Program-made: the position numbers and the translations under genes
From: Impatiens glandulifera
Lineage: Eukaryota; Streptophyta; Magnoliopsida; Ericales; Balsaminaceae
Length of the DNA stretch: 64,000 nucleotides
Direction of reading: 5' to 3'
Assembly (NCBI RefSeq): GCF_907164915.1
Contig: NC_061864.1
Span: 16,871,889-16,935,888 of the forward strand
The notes under the pieces: generated by a model
The model's input: only the letters and a program-made list of their open reading frames with translations
The model's database searches: none
Told to the model about the DNA's origin: nothing
In this document: positions 23,738 through 34,400 of the stretch, piece by piece
Layout: each line of letters begins with the position of its first letter
How positions within the stretch are numbered: position 1 is the stretch's first letter

Positions 23738-26565
23738 CTAAGCTAATGGCTCGTAAGATTGAGATGATGGCTCGTAGAGCTGAGATGAGGGCTCGTACAG
23801 TTGAGATGATGATGGTTCATTCTGCTGAGATGATGAGGGCACATGCTGCTGAGATGATGAGGGCTCATGCTGCTGAGATGATGCTCTTGCTCTTGCGGTA
23901 GACGGTGCAGGCATCACTTCTTTGCATGTTGCTCTATTATGTCCTAGACCTGCACATGAACTGCATCGTCTCGGGACCTTACGGACCTCACCTTGGGATG
24001 TCCTACGTTTAGTTTGTGGCCGACCTTTCTTAACCTTCACAGGTGGTTTTAGACACACGCGTTGTTTGATAATATCGGGAAGATCCCAATTCTCTTCATC
24101 ACCAACCGGATAACATGTCTCCGCATATGCATTCAACCAAGATACAGTTGTATAATACCTATGAGAAGGAAAATAAAACGATTAAAAATAGGTTAAATAA
24201 ATAAGTTCAAAACGATTAAATACCTTGAGCATAAGTCGTAAGGAACCACATTCCTGTGACGGGCAGCAGCCAGTGCATGTGTACAAGGAAGACCGGAGAC
24301 TTCAAATACCCTACAAGTGCAGTCCTTGTCCTTCAAATTGACTTTATAATGTGCCTCATTATCATGCACATACAACTCAAATCGGTTAAGGGATGATACG
24401 GTATAGAATCTTGCTTTCTCAAAACCATCACATAATAACTTTTCATACGTTGGAGATAAAAATTCTTGGTGGTTGGACGCTTTTTCTTTTCTATCATTAA
24501 ACCACCCTTGTAATGTTGTTCTTAAAGACTCAAGCATTGCTGAAATTGGATACTTTCTGGCTTCCCTGCATTGACTATTCAAACTCTCTGCATAATTGCT
24601 TGTGAGTTGATTGTATCGCTTACCGGGGAAATATGCTCTACTCCATCTTTGAAACTCAATCTCTTCCAAATAGGCAGCAATCCTATGATCTTTAACCCTG
24701 ATCTTGTCAAAAAACCGATTAAATTGGGGGATAGTGTACGCACGAGAAGCCAAATCAAACTCGACATGACAATTATCAGTTTTGAATTTGGCATTAATAT
24801 TCATCTTTATGTGATATGTGCACGCACCGTGGTCTGCTTCTAGAAAAACAGCACACAAGGCATTGGCTATACTTGGGTGTCTATCGAATACGAAGACGAG
24901 ATCATCAACTAATCCAATTGCTTCTCTAAGTTTTTGCATGAAATAAGTCCACGAGTTATTATTCTCTGAATCAACAACGCCGAATGCAACAGGATACAGT
25001 TGCTCATTGGCATCCAATGCAACAGCCACCAATAGTTGACCTCCCACCTTGTGCTTGAGAAAACTTGCATCAACACACAATACGGGACGACAGAAGGCTT
25101 TGAAACCCCTAATTGAGAGGCCTAGAGACATGAACATATATTTGAAGTGTCCGTGCTCGTCTGTCTGAATATCTGTTATGGTACCCGGATTATTCTTCTC
25201 CAACATGTATAGGTATGAAGGCAATTTTCCATAGGAATCCTCTACCGTTCCTCGCACCGCCGTTAAAGCTGTTTCCCTTGCCCTCCAAGCCTTATTATAA
25301 GTCAAAAACATCCCATAATCTGACTGCATGTCTTCAATTATTTTTTTAGGCAAGTGGTTATGGTGATGGTCCATGTACTTACCCTTCATGCACTGCCCAA
25401 TAACCCATGCCGGTGTTTGCATTTTTTTTTCCGGCCTCGACAAAACTGAGCATGAGTGTTGTCGATTGAATTTCCGAATCTCAAACATCTCGGAAAACTT
25501 ACCTTTCACAGCACGTAAGCTCCACTTGCATGTCTCATCCATACATTTCACATACCAAAGATGTTTTCGAGAATTTTTCACTTTGAATTCAAAATGATAA
25601 GTCATCGCATATTTATATAGCGTCAGTTGAAGTTCTTTTTTAGTATCAAATAACGTACCGACTTCCAATACGGTTTCACTAGTTAACGCCAATGCAAATG
25701 AAGGGTCTGTCGGTGATACGTCTGTAGGGTCTGTCGATGGTGTACCCATTGACGCTCTTGCACTAGATGGTGTACCCATTGACGCTCTTGCACTAGATGG
25801 TGTACCCATTGACGCTCTTGCACTAGATGGTGTACCCATTGACGCTCTTGCACTAGATGGTGTACCCATTGGTGTAGGTATTGACCGGTGCGGCGTGCGT
25901 GCAACTGCTGATGCAGGACTAGTAGTAGCTTGGAAATCACTAACCCGTTCATAATTAAAGTCAATAACGCGTTCATGATTAATCAGTTCATGATGAGCCC
26001 GTTCATCTTCTTCTCCTCCTCCTTCATTATCACTTTCAAATAAAATCTGTTGAGAAACAACTCGAGAAACAACGCCGGGTATACTTTTTTGAGTAATGAT
26101 TGGTAGTGTAGTATCTTGACTTGGGTACTTCTCTACTAATGAGACACAAAGTGGTGACGAAGATGACGAACTTCGACCCGATATCAACCGTGATAAATAC
26201 ATGCCCACATCTTTATCTCCCTCAATAACAACAGGGGGAAGTTTTGCAGAAGGATCATACATGACTTTAATCACTAAATCATATGCAGACTTTTGCACGT
26301 TAATCGTCTCATAGATTGTATCAACTAATTCAGCAAATGTAGTACATTGAGGTATATCCATGGTTTTGCATGATTGTGCAGAGAAAGACCTGGTACCATT
26401 GGCTGCAATTTGCCACTCTCCATTGTACACAACAAATACGTCAGTAAATACTTCAGCTGCAATTGAAAAAATGATAGTATCAATCGAGAGACACCGTAAC
26501 AATGAAATGCAAGTAAAGTGTATGGGGTGCGTTACGCATCTGCGTAACGCAACTACGTGACGCAA
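23738..26565 (-). CDS. MuDR-type MULE transposase
   Basis: Exon 1 runs to 24224 (CAAG|GTATTT) and exon 2 is 24158-23738; the join keeps frame (CSR-YYTTVSW). Counting from the open frame's first codon (26565), the N-terminal MuDR DNA-binding domain is near residues 305-372 (ending RQHSCS). The DDE catalytic core follows: Asp near 497 in LCVDASFLK, Asp near 560 in VFDRHPSI, Glu near 660 in YAESLNSQCREARKYP. A SWIM zinc finger lies near 750 (CTCRVFEVSGLPCTH), and exon 2 has a CCHC knuckle (CSSCAGLGHNRATC) and a QQ(H/N)EPSS tail. The true start is uncertain. The residues before VFVVYNGEW follow an acceptor-like TTGCAG near 26460, so an upstream exon may exist; the first ATG after it gives MDIPQCTTF. 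No stop or frameshift is seen, so this looks intact. The role is cut-and-paste mobilisation of MULE ends. Confidence 0.93.
25728..25880 (-). repeat. 30-bp coding tandem repeat in the transposase
   Basis: Four to five near-identical 30-bp units encode MGTPSSARAS decapeptides between the N-terminal region and the DNA-binding domain. The copies are essentially identical, which implies recent expansion. Confidence 0.92.
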
Positions 26566-26582
26566 CTGCGTTACGCACCCAG
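26526..26582. promoter_or_regulatory. Cluster of GCGTNACGCA palindromic motifs near the transposase 5' end
   Basis: Four near-palindromes follow one another: GCGTTACGCA, GCGTAACGCA, a degraded ACGTGACGCA and GCGTTACGCA. The same motif, as GCGTGACGCA or GCGTCACGCA, appears twice in each terminal repeat. The location suggests a protein-binding site (inference). Confidence 0.5.
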
Positions 26583-26874
26583 TTTCCGCCGCGACGGTGG
26601 CATTTTACCTACTCATTCCCTAATCACTACACCCTAACAAACAAAGCGTGGAAAGAGAAAAATGAAGAAGGAGAAGAATACATGTAGCAGCAGAAAGAGA
26701 CATTGTGAAGGAAGAGAATGGATTCCGCCGTCGTCTTCGTCGGTCGGTGGTTGGGTTTTTTAGAGAGAAGGAGGAGAAGGGAAGTGAAGAAAGAGAAGAA
26801 GAAAGAATGAATGAAAAGAACTGAGATTTTTTTTATTATATAGTAAGGGCATTGTGGACTTTTCACAATGCCCT

Positions 26875-26993
26875 CAGGTGCGTCACGCAACGGGAGGGTG
26901 CGTGACGCAACGGGGGTATTTTCGGCAGAAAATTGTTTGGGGGTCACCAGAGCTATAAAAATTAGTAGCCTGCACCGATCATAATTTGACCCC
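26875..26993 (-). repeat. MULE right terminal inverted repeat, outer end truncated
   Basis: Reading inward on the minus strand it matches the left terminal repeat (CTAATTTTTATAGC, GGTGACCCCCAAA) and holds GCGTCACGCA and GCGTGACGCA. It lacks the counterpart of the left end's outermost GGGGAAATTTGAGGAAATGA. Confidence 0.72.
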
Positions 26994-27338
26994 TCCATTA
27001 TATATATTTGCTACATATATTGGGAATAGGTGAAAGAGGACGTATAAATGACCACTTGTCAATAATTTTTTATAAGCAGCTTATTGCATCATGAGAATTG
27101 GATTGTCCATTGGAGTAAAAAAAAAATTTAAAAATATTAAATGCCTTAATTTTAGTTTAAGAAAATATATTATTAGTGTTAAATTTGAACCTATGTTAAA
27201 TTTTAATTTATTTTTCAGCTACACCGTTTTATGTTAAAACATCTATTTTTTTTAACTAAATTTTTTTTTTTAAACTAAAATGAAGAAGTGACCTAACAAA
27301 CAGGGCCAAAACAAAAAAAAAAAAGAGTTTAGAGATTT

Positions 27339-27733
27339 TGGGGAATTTGATAAAATGACCCTAAAGATCAGCTTATTTGACTTGTTGGCTAGCGCATAAT
27401 AAATGCGCTGGTGACACTTTTTTTTGGACGAAAATGCCCCGTTGCGAGACGCAACCGGATACTGTGTGAAATTTTTTATTTTTTTAAAAAAAAAAAATCG
27501 TCTCGCGAATGCCGGTTGCGTCTCGCAAGTGTCGGTTGCGTCTCGCTAGTGCCGGTTGCATCTCGTATGTGCCGGTTGTGTCTCGCGAGTGCCGATTGCG
27601 TCTCGCGATTAAGGACGTCTCGTGACAGGAGAAAAATCGTCCAAAAAAAGTGTCACCCGCGTTTTTTATTTTAAGCGCAGGTCAAAAAGTCAAAATAAGT
27701 GAATATTATGGTCATTTCGTCAAATTTCCCAAA
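27339..27733. mobile_element. Small non-autonomous MULE with internal 20-bp tandem repeats
   Basis: The left end GGGAATTTGATAAAATGACC and the right end, read inward as GGGAAATTTGACGAAATGAC, form inverted repeats of about 100 bp. Conserved inner blocks are GCTGGTGACACTTTTTTT and GCGGGTGACACTTTTTTT. Both resemble the left end of the large MULE 8 kb away (GGGAAATTTGAGGAAATGAC). The flanks AGAGATTTT and AAAGATTTC match at 7 of 9 positions, compatible with a 9-bp MULE target duplication. The 395-bp element has no coding capacity. Confidence 0.72.
27498..27612 (+). repeat. 20-bp tandem array inside the small MULE
   Basis: About five and a half copies of a unit of the type GTCTCGCGAGTGCCGGTTGC with point differences. 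Confidence 0.9.
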
Positions 27734-27875
27734 GATTTCAACATCAACAGAAAAAAGGAAAAACAGAAATAAGAACCTACAATTAAAACTAAAAGAAAAT
27801 AGGAACTTCATATTGTTGGATCCTCTTCCCACCCATTAGATCAATTTCTAGTTCCCGTTGTATCAGTTTTGTTGG

Positions 27876-29761
27876 TTAGATAAACAACTTATCCAAAACA
27901 TTAGGGTTGAGCTTTTGGAATGCGAAAGTATGACTCACTTGTTTAGCCATGTTCCCTATAACTCGATCCATGTATATCATATACAGAGAATTTCGACTTT
28001 CCAAAATCTCTAGTCGCTTTCTTGCATGAAGAACTGATGTTACCCAGTCCTCAAACAACCCTGCATGTCAATTGGAATATTCATTTCTTTGGCTAAGAAG
28101 ATTTCATACAAGATGTGATGGAAACTATGAGAAAATGAGAAGGATACCTATATCGATATCTTCAGAATCACACCAAGCCCGTTGATAATCTGATACAAGA
28201 AACTCAATGAGCTGAATCCTACCTTGCACATGTAAGAAATGGATAAATCAGAACCAGTGAAAACATCTAGATGGAAAAGAAACCAGGCAAAAAATGGTAA
28301 GAACATCACCTACATTGTATACATAGAACAATGAATCCTAGGAAATGCATCATCAAAAGGATCCATGAGCAGCAAACTTTCCACTAAGACAGAAATTCTC
28401 TGGGAAACTGAAAATATCACGCGTTGTCCAATATATGGCTCTCTCCCAAGTTTGCGAATCACATGTTGAACATAGTGGTGAAGATCATTTTCTGCAAGAG
28501 GAAATCGAATCAAATAAGAAAAATGAATTGTAACTTGCAAGTAGCATACTTACCATCTGTTTTAGGTGTGCACATTCTTGTAAGCAAACGCGTGATTAAA
28601 CTGCAGATTATTCCTTCAACACGATCCGTTTTCTTTGCAGTTGATAAATTTTGTACCAAAGCTGATAGATAGATGAGAATGGAAAAGGAAACATGAATTC
28701 AGAAGGTGTAGACAGTGATTCATGATGCTCAAAAACAGATGAGGTTAGAATCACTACCTAAAATAAAATCAACAGCTTGGTGTGACCAGCTGGAAAACCT
28801 AGATGATTTAACCTGAAAAATTGAATGGAGCTTGATCCGATTATCCTAATATGATTCTAGCATATTTAAATATTGAAACAACAAACTAACAGGAAAATCT
28901 GTTCCACAAATTTCCACTAGAAAATCCACCGAAGCCCTAAGCTGTTCAATTTCATCTTCACTATTACAATCTGCCATGGTTAGAGATGATACAGATGATT
29001 TAGAGACTGTCTCCAATGGTTAATGATAAGTATAGAAGCAAATATATACCAGAGTAGCACAGTCTTCGTGTCGTCGAATCATCTCTTCTTCTTTTTCTTT
29101 CACGTGATTGAACTGTGGATCCAAAGCATTTACAATCATGTAAATAAATGAACATCAAGTTTGAAGATCGTGAATCAGGATGATAACATATAGTAGCTTC
29201 CACCTTGTCTGAGAAATCTCCGCCGAAGAACATCACAGTACCTCTCACGACAATCATCTTCAAGCCTATCAGTGGTTAACTTCCCGAAATTATCAAAGAA
29301 ATAGCACTTGCAAGTGGCATTAGGTGGAAATAAATCATACGTCGAATCATCTGCAAAGGTAGATATACAATACAAAACAGATTCAATAAACGGAGAGATT
29401 ATGATACTCTGCGTGTGAGCGAGCGCATCTTGCACAGACCTTGAGCCTCCTTGATGTCATTTTTCAGTCTAAGGAGCTCTTGTTTTCGTTCCTTCGCCTG
29501 TAAGGAAACCAGCATATCCTAATTACGTTTCAACACTCGATTACTGTAAGTCTCGATTAGCTAGAATAGGTTAGACAGAGAGAGAACCTTCCGTTTCCAT
29601 TTTTCAGCGTCGGATTTAGAGGTTGAAGGAAGCTGATCGACTGGAGGATGTGACGGCGGCGTCGCCTTGTGAAGCTTTGATCGTATTAATGCGATTGCTA
29701 GCGCAATTTTCATAGACGTGTCTACATTAGCAGTCTGCTCCGGCTGCTGTTCCGATGACAT
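27876..29761 (-). CDS. MPS1: MULTIPOLAR SPINDLE 1 / PRD2-like meiotic protein
   Basis: Ten exons on the minus strand: 29761-29588, 29497-29440, 29350-29204, 29112-29050, 28970-28891, 28812-28758, 28661-28554, 28491-28314, 28218-28148 and 28060-27876. All have GT..AG borders and compatible phases, giving 372 residues. Landmarks are KIALAIALIRSKL near the start, EKWKRKAKERKQELLRLKND, CKCYFFDNFGKL, VLRRRFLRQ and SWSHQAVDFIL. These match my memory of Arabidopsis MPS1/PRD2 (At5g57880), of similar length. Family role: needed for meiotic double-strand-break formation and bipolar spindle organisation in meiocytes. A predicted coiled-coil-like stretch lies at residues about 50-75. The neighbours SKIP1 and eIFiso4G are its neighbours in Arabidopsis too. 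The start is the first ATG in a frame that opens upstream without another ATG. No defects seen. Confidence 0.88.
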
Positions 29762-29780
29762 CTCTCTGCGGCCAAAGGTT

Positions 29781-29790
29781 TTGGCGGGAA
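29781..29790. promoter_or_regulatory. Perfect E2F consensus just upstream of the MPS1 start
   Basis: TTGGCGGGAA fits the E2F consensus TTSSCGSSAA exactly, 20 bases before the MPS1 ATG, in the leader or proximal promoter. Function is inferred only from the match and position. Confidence 0.45.
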
Positions 29791-29844
29791 TGTGGATATT
29801 TCTCTTTCCGATCACTTCAAAACTGAAAATTGAAAGACATGAGT

Positions 29845-30640
29845 CACTTAAATACCAACTAAATAGATCAATTTGTTAACACTTTAAGTTAACTTTTAAT
29901 CTCTCTACTCTTATTCTAATCTCTTTTATTCAATTCTAGTATCTTTTATAGGATTGCAGTTCATGAAAGCGATTTCTTTTTCTCTACTAATCTAAACTCT
30001 AACTTATATGCGGTTACTATGGTACTGCCCTATTCTTTCTATATATATATATTATAGAAGTATAATTCACTATATCATTAGTATTAAAGCAACTTTCTAG
30101 GTATTATTGTGGAAACACGAATGAAAAGGGAATTGAATGAGATGCGTGGTCGTAGGCAGACACAGGAAGAATGAAGGCAAGCGCAAGGGATCGTTTTGAT
30201 CGAATGATAACTTCAATGAACTATACACTTAAACGACCAAATCTAGTGTGTAGTAGCAATAATCAGGAATAAAGAGGCGATAATGGAGGAGACTACAGAG
30301 ATGAACAACAACAAGTCGAATGCATGGTGAAAAAGGTGATATCGTGGTGAACAACGTGATCATATGTATCAACCACTCAAAAATGAAGTTTTCGGAATTT
30401 AATGGTGAAGTGATAGACGACCGGATATATGGAGTGGAGATGTTCTTTAAGGTGGATCACACGTTGGAATAATCAAAGTTTGTGTTAACCGTGGTAGACA
30501 CAACTTTTTTCAATTAGATATTTGTGGGTGAACAAGTGTTAATAGAGAAGCTAATGATATGAGAATATTTTAGGGTTAGGATTTCTAGCACTTAGTAAGT
30601 TGAGGAATTGTTAATGAAGTCGACATGTTCAATAATTTGG
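29845..30640 (+). mobile_element. Internally deleted copy of the 9-kb gypsy family
   Basis: 29845-30077 matches the downstream part of the gypsy LTR (TAAGGTACTGCC-like block, end TATATCA). A mutated PBS and the gag start follow (AAACACGAATG...AATTGAATGAGA). From about 30470 the sequence jumps to the pol end (GTAGACACAACTTTTTTCAA) and then to the start of a 3' LTR (from about 30555, GAGAATATTTTAGGGTTAGG). Most of gag and nearly all of pol are missing. It lies directly upstream of MPS1. Confidence 0.78.
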
Positions 30641-31478
30641 GATAACGGTGTTTTTTTATACCAAAAATATGAGTAATTTTCTTAACTTTACACAATTTGA
30701 GTCATTTAAATAATTATTTAGATAGAAAAATGACAAGGAACGAAAAATAATTAACAACCAAATATCTCTATTTTTCATCTCTATATAATTTCTCTATTTC
30801 AATATCTTAAATTATATATATATAATTTATATTAAAATATATAAAAATCAAATACAAATAAAAAAATAAAATAAACTTTCTTGAAATTTAAACATAAAAA
30901 TTTATTTAATAAATTTATAAAAAAAAATTCTTCCAAAGTATCTATAATTTTAAAAGAAGGCAAGAACAACCAATATGATGAACAATCTAGAAAGAACAAT
31001 AATTACATTTTATATAAAATATTAACAATTTCTTCCAACACTCCAATAAAAAGATGAAAAATCATACATTTTATTTTTGTTGTCCTCTTGTCTTACCTAC
31101 ACATTCATAAACTTTCTAGGATCCAAAAACATTTTACAAAAATAAAACTATCCAAATTAATTTGAAAAACAAAATCAGACAACCAAAACACCTTTGCTCA
31201 AAAGATAAATCAATAAATAGTCTATAAAATCATGCATCAAAGGAAACAATGAATACAAAAACACCAGTAGCCGCAAGGAAGAAGAACAAGAATCCTTCCC
31301 GTCGAGCTACCAACTGGTCGGCACAAATTCGGCCACAGTTTTCCGGACAAAATTACCCAAGTTCATAAACAACCAACACAATTACCTGCTTTGTCTCAAA
31401 GTCTTCAATTTTAAAAAAGAAAACAGACTTCTAAAACAAAAGAAACAAAAACAAGGCAAAATTTCTGATAAACCTCAA
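30641..31478. other. AT-rich interval and eIFiso4G 3' flank
   Basis: No gene seen; the right part probably includes the eIFiso4G 3' untranslated region. Confidence 0.55.
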
Positions 31479-34400
31479 CTAAAACAGTTTCTGACAAGCC
31501 TCGATCTCTGTCGACTGCAATTCCAAAACCTTTTGTCCAGAAGGATCCGAACCAACTACCCTAATAGTAGCCCCACATATAACTTTCCGAAACATATCAT
31601 CCTCCATCTTGCTCAAAACTTCCTTCACTAGTTTAAAATCGACAGCCCCACTTAAAACAAGCTTCCCCATAACCTCTCCAAAATTATTAGGAGCTTTAGG
31701 CAAATCGATACCAATATCATCCATCATCATTCCATAAAGCCAACATCCAGTCCCAATATCACTACCTGTAAAAACCTTCTTACCGAATAAATATTGCAAC
31801 AGTTTCGCCACAGGTTCAACGCATGGCGGGTTTTTTTCCAAAGCAAGTGCGATGGCTTCTTTAACCACCTCAGGATGGAAAGAAACTGAGTTCAGCTCCT
31901 CCACACATTGTAAAGCTTCATCCAATATGCATATACTAAAATACTCTTCCAGAAGAGATACAGTCTTCTTCTTAAGCACGTCAAGATTTTGTTTTTCAAT
32001 TGGCTTTTCCAAAACCGGAGGCGGAGATACATGGGCAGTTACAACTGGCTCAACAGGGGTTGTTGGGCGGTTAGGAGTGGCGGCACCACCACTTCCTTGC
32101 AAAAGAGCACTGCTTCTGCCAGCTACTAAACCGCCACTACCTTGGGGGAGAAATTTAGAGTTCATTGATGGTGTCTTTCCGATCAATTGTGGAGGCTGAA
32201 AACGATTAACATTCTGATTCGTTGAACGAGATCTAGGAAGTTCCCAGTTGTCATTATCGAGATTAGGGGCACCGGGCATCTTTCTGGCTCCAGGCATTCC
32301 AGGCATCATTCCACCAGTGCCCGGGCGGCCGATGGAAAAGTTTCCCGGATTTATGTTTCCTTGGCCACCAGAAGCAATGTTACGATTGTTTCTGATGCTT
32401 GCTGTAGCACCGGGGCGTAACCCAAGATTCTTTTCTGCCTCGGAGTGAATTTCAGTGATTGTTTTTGCCTTGATCTAAAAATGAGATGAAAACAAAATGG
32501 ATTGGTTCAAAACTTCCACCATACAGCAAAGTTGGAAAAATATGAAGACTTGATTGTTGTAGGCTTGTTTGGAAATAATCTAGGCCTTGTTCGAATTCGG
32601 TTTATCTGGATAACATGTGGATTTTATTCAAATAGCTTTGTCCGTGGTAAATTATAGAAAACTGGGTTATTTGGTCAAAAGAAATAAAGTGTAAAGTATA
32701 TAATGTGTTTTTTAAAATAAGGGTATTTTGGTGGATGGCACGAATGATGTGATTGATTAAAGATCGTGAGTTTATTTAAAATAACACAAACAGAGCTAGG
32801 CCTAGGTTAGTTGGAAAAAGAAAAACCTTGTTTGATGTAAAAAATGGGTTATTTGGGTAAGATAATAATATTTTAAAAGGTTATAAAAATAAAGTAAGGG
32901 TATATTTACCTTTCATCAAACAAGGTCGAAGTGATTATTTCCAAATAACCTTGTTTGATATAGGCTATTGAAAATCAAGTTATATAGGGTAAAAAAATAT
33001 AAGGATAAATATATTATTTACTTATTTTTTAATTAGAGGGTATTCTAGTTGATAATTGATGATTCGATAGTGAATTATTTGAAATTAATCTGAAAAAAAC
33101 CCTCATCAACAAGGAATACGAAAGGTTACCTCTTCTCGTCTAGGAATCCAGTTATTTGAACGCAAATCAATAACATTGCGAACCATGAACCTCATTCGCG
33201 GAGCCAGCTGAGAGTTGGTTGATAGTTCTTTCAATCTGGCGAAGTAGGCATCATTAATGCGTCTGGATTTGAGAACTTCATCGAGTTGTTTCCCTATTGT
33301 GTTGAAGAACTGGCATATAGCCTCCACATTTTCCTCGTCGGGGCATATCTTATTGTCCAATCCTAGAAGCTCCTGTGTAATTGTGATAGTTACAGCAAAG
33401 AAAAGAAAATTCTTAAGCTGAATAGGAAAAAAAGAGAGATTCAAGAAATCCAACCTGGACAATATGATGAACAATCTTTTCAGGAACCATCTTCAGCTTC
33501 AATAGCTCACCAATAAGACGAATATTACCAAGAGTTCGAAGCTTTATCATTCTCTCCTTATCTCTACGTTCCATCTCTTGCTCGGGAGCAGTCATTTGAC
33601 TTGCTTCTGTTCTAAGCTTGTCAGCACCCTCAAATGCCTCCTGACAATTGTCCAGTAGCACCCTCCTGAATGTGATTTCTTTGCCGCCAGTTACTTCAGA
33701 CGGGAATGGAGGAAGTTTTTCATTTAGATCAGAACACAGTTGGGAATACATTGGACAAAATGTTGGTTCAAGAACAGCTTTGTCAAATATCAAGGAAATA
33801 ACTCCCTGCAAAGTCAACAGAGATTGCATTAGTTTTAAGAAAAGGTCGCAAATTAAATAATAAAGGGAGCGAAGCGAATATGAACCTTCAAAATATCAGC
33901 AGTTGTGATGCCTGAATCAATTAGCTGCCCTTTAAGAATATCAAATTTCTCTGGAGTCAACTTATTCAGAATCCTTCATAAGAAACCCAAATGTATTCAT
34001 TCATCAGTAAAGTATTACGAGTTCTAAAGGAAAATAACATATCATTCACATGCATCAAACAATTCAGGATGAAGATTTGGAGTTGTTTGATTCAGATAAA
34101 AACTTGTTTGATGAAAAAGTTGTTATTTAAGGTTATTTGGGTTATACAACTAAAATATCATATACTTTTAATATTATAAAATGTTATAGAAAATATAAAG
34201 TAAGGTTTAGTATTTTAGTTGATGATTAGATTGATGATGGGATAAGGGGTTATTTGGATTAATCATTTATCAAACAAGGTCTTGCTGCATTTCATGAACA
34301 AATTACCCTTTCACTGTCTTCAAAACACGATCCTTGTCTGTTAGAGTCTGCCTTCTAGAAGACCATGGAGCATCAGCCTTAATTAGAGCAGGAGCTGGTC

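Larger units (their letters stand above)
18697..27040. mobile_element. Large autonomous-type Mutator-like element (MULE) with Ulp1 gene and transposase
   Basis: The ends are imperfect inverted repeats: GGCCACTAATTTTTATAGCG and TTGGTGACCCCCAAA on the left match AGGCTACTAATTTTTATAGC and CTGGTGACCCCCAAA read inward from the right. Both ends carry two GCGTNACGCA motifs just inside. Two convergent genes fill the interior: a DUF1985/Ulp1 protease gene (+) and a MuDR-type transposase (-). From family knowledge, this pairing is that of the Kaonashi/KI-MULEs of Arabidopsis and CUMULE of melon, in which Ulp1-like genes travel with the transposase. A 47-bp direct repeat (18697-18743 and 26994-27040, two mismatches) flanks the element and is much longer than the 9-11 bp duplication normal for MULEs. 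Confidence 0.88.

Noticed and set aside
29762..29815. N-terminal extension of MPS1 (IGKRNIHIPAKTFGRRE)
   Set aside because: The frame is open but begins without an ATG; it contains the E2F-like site and is probably leader.
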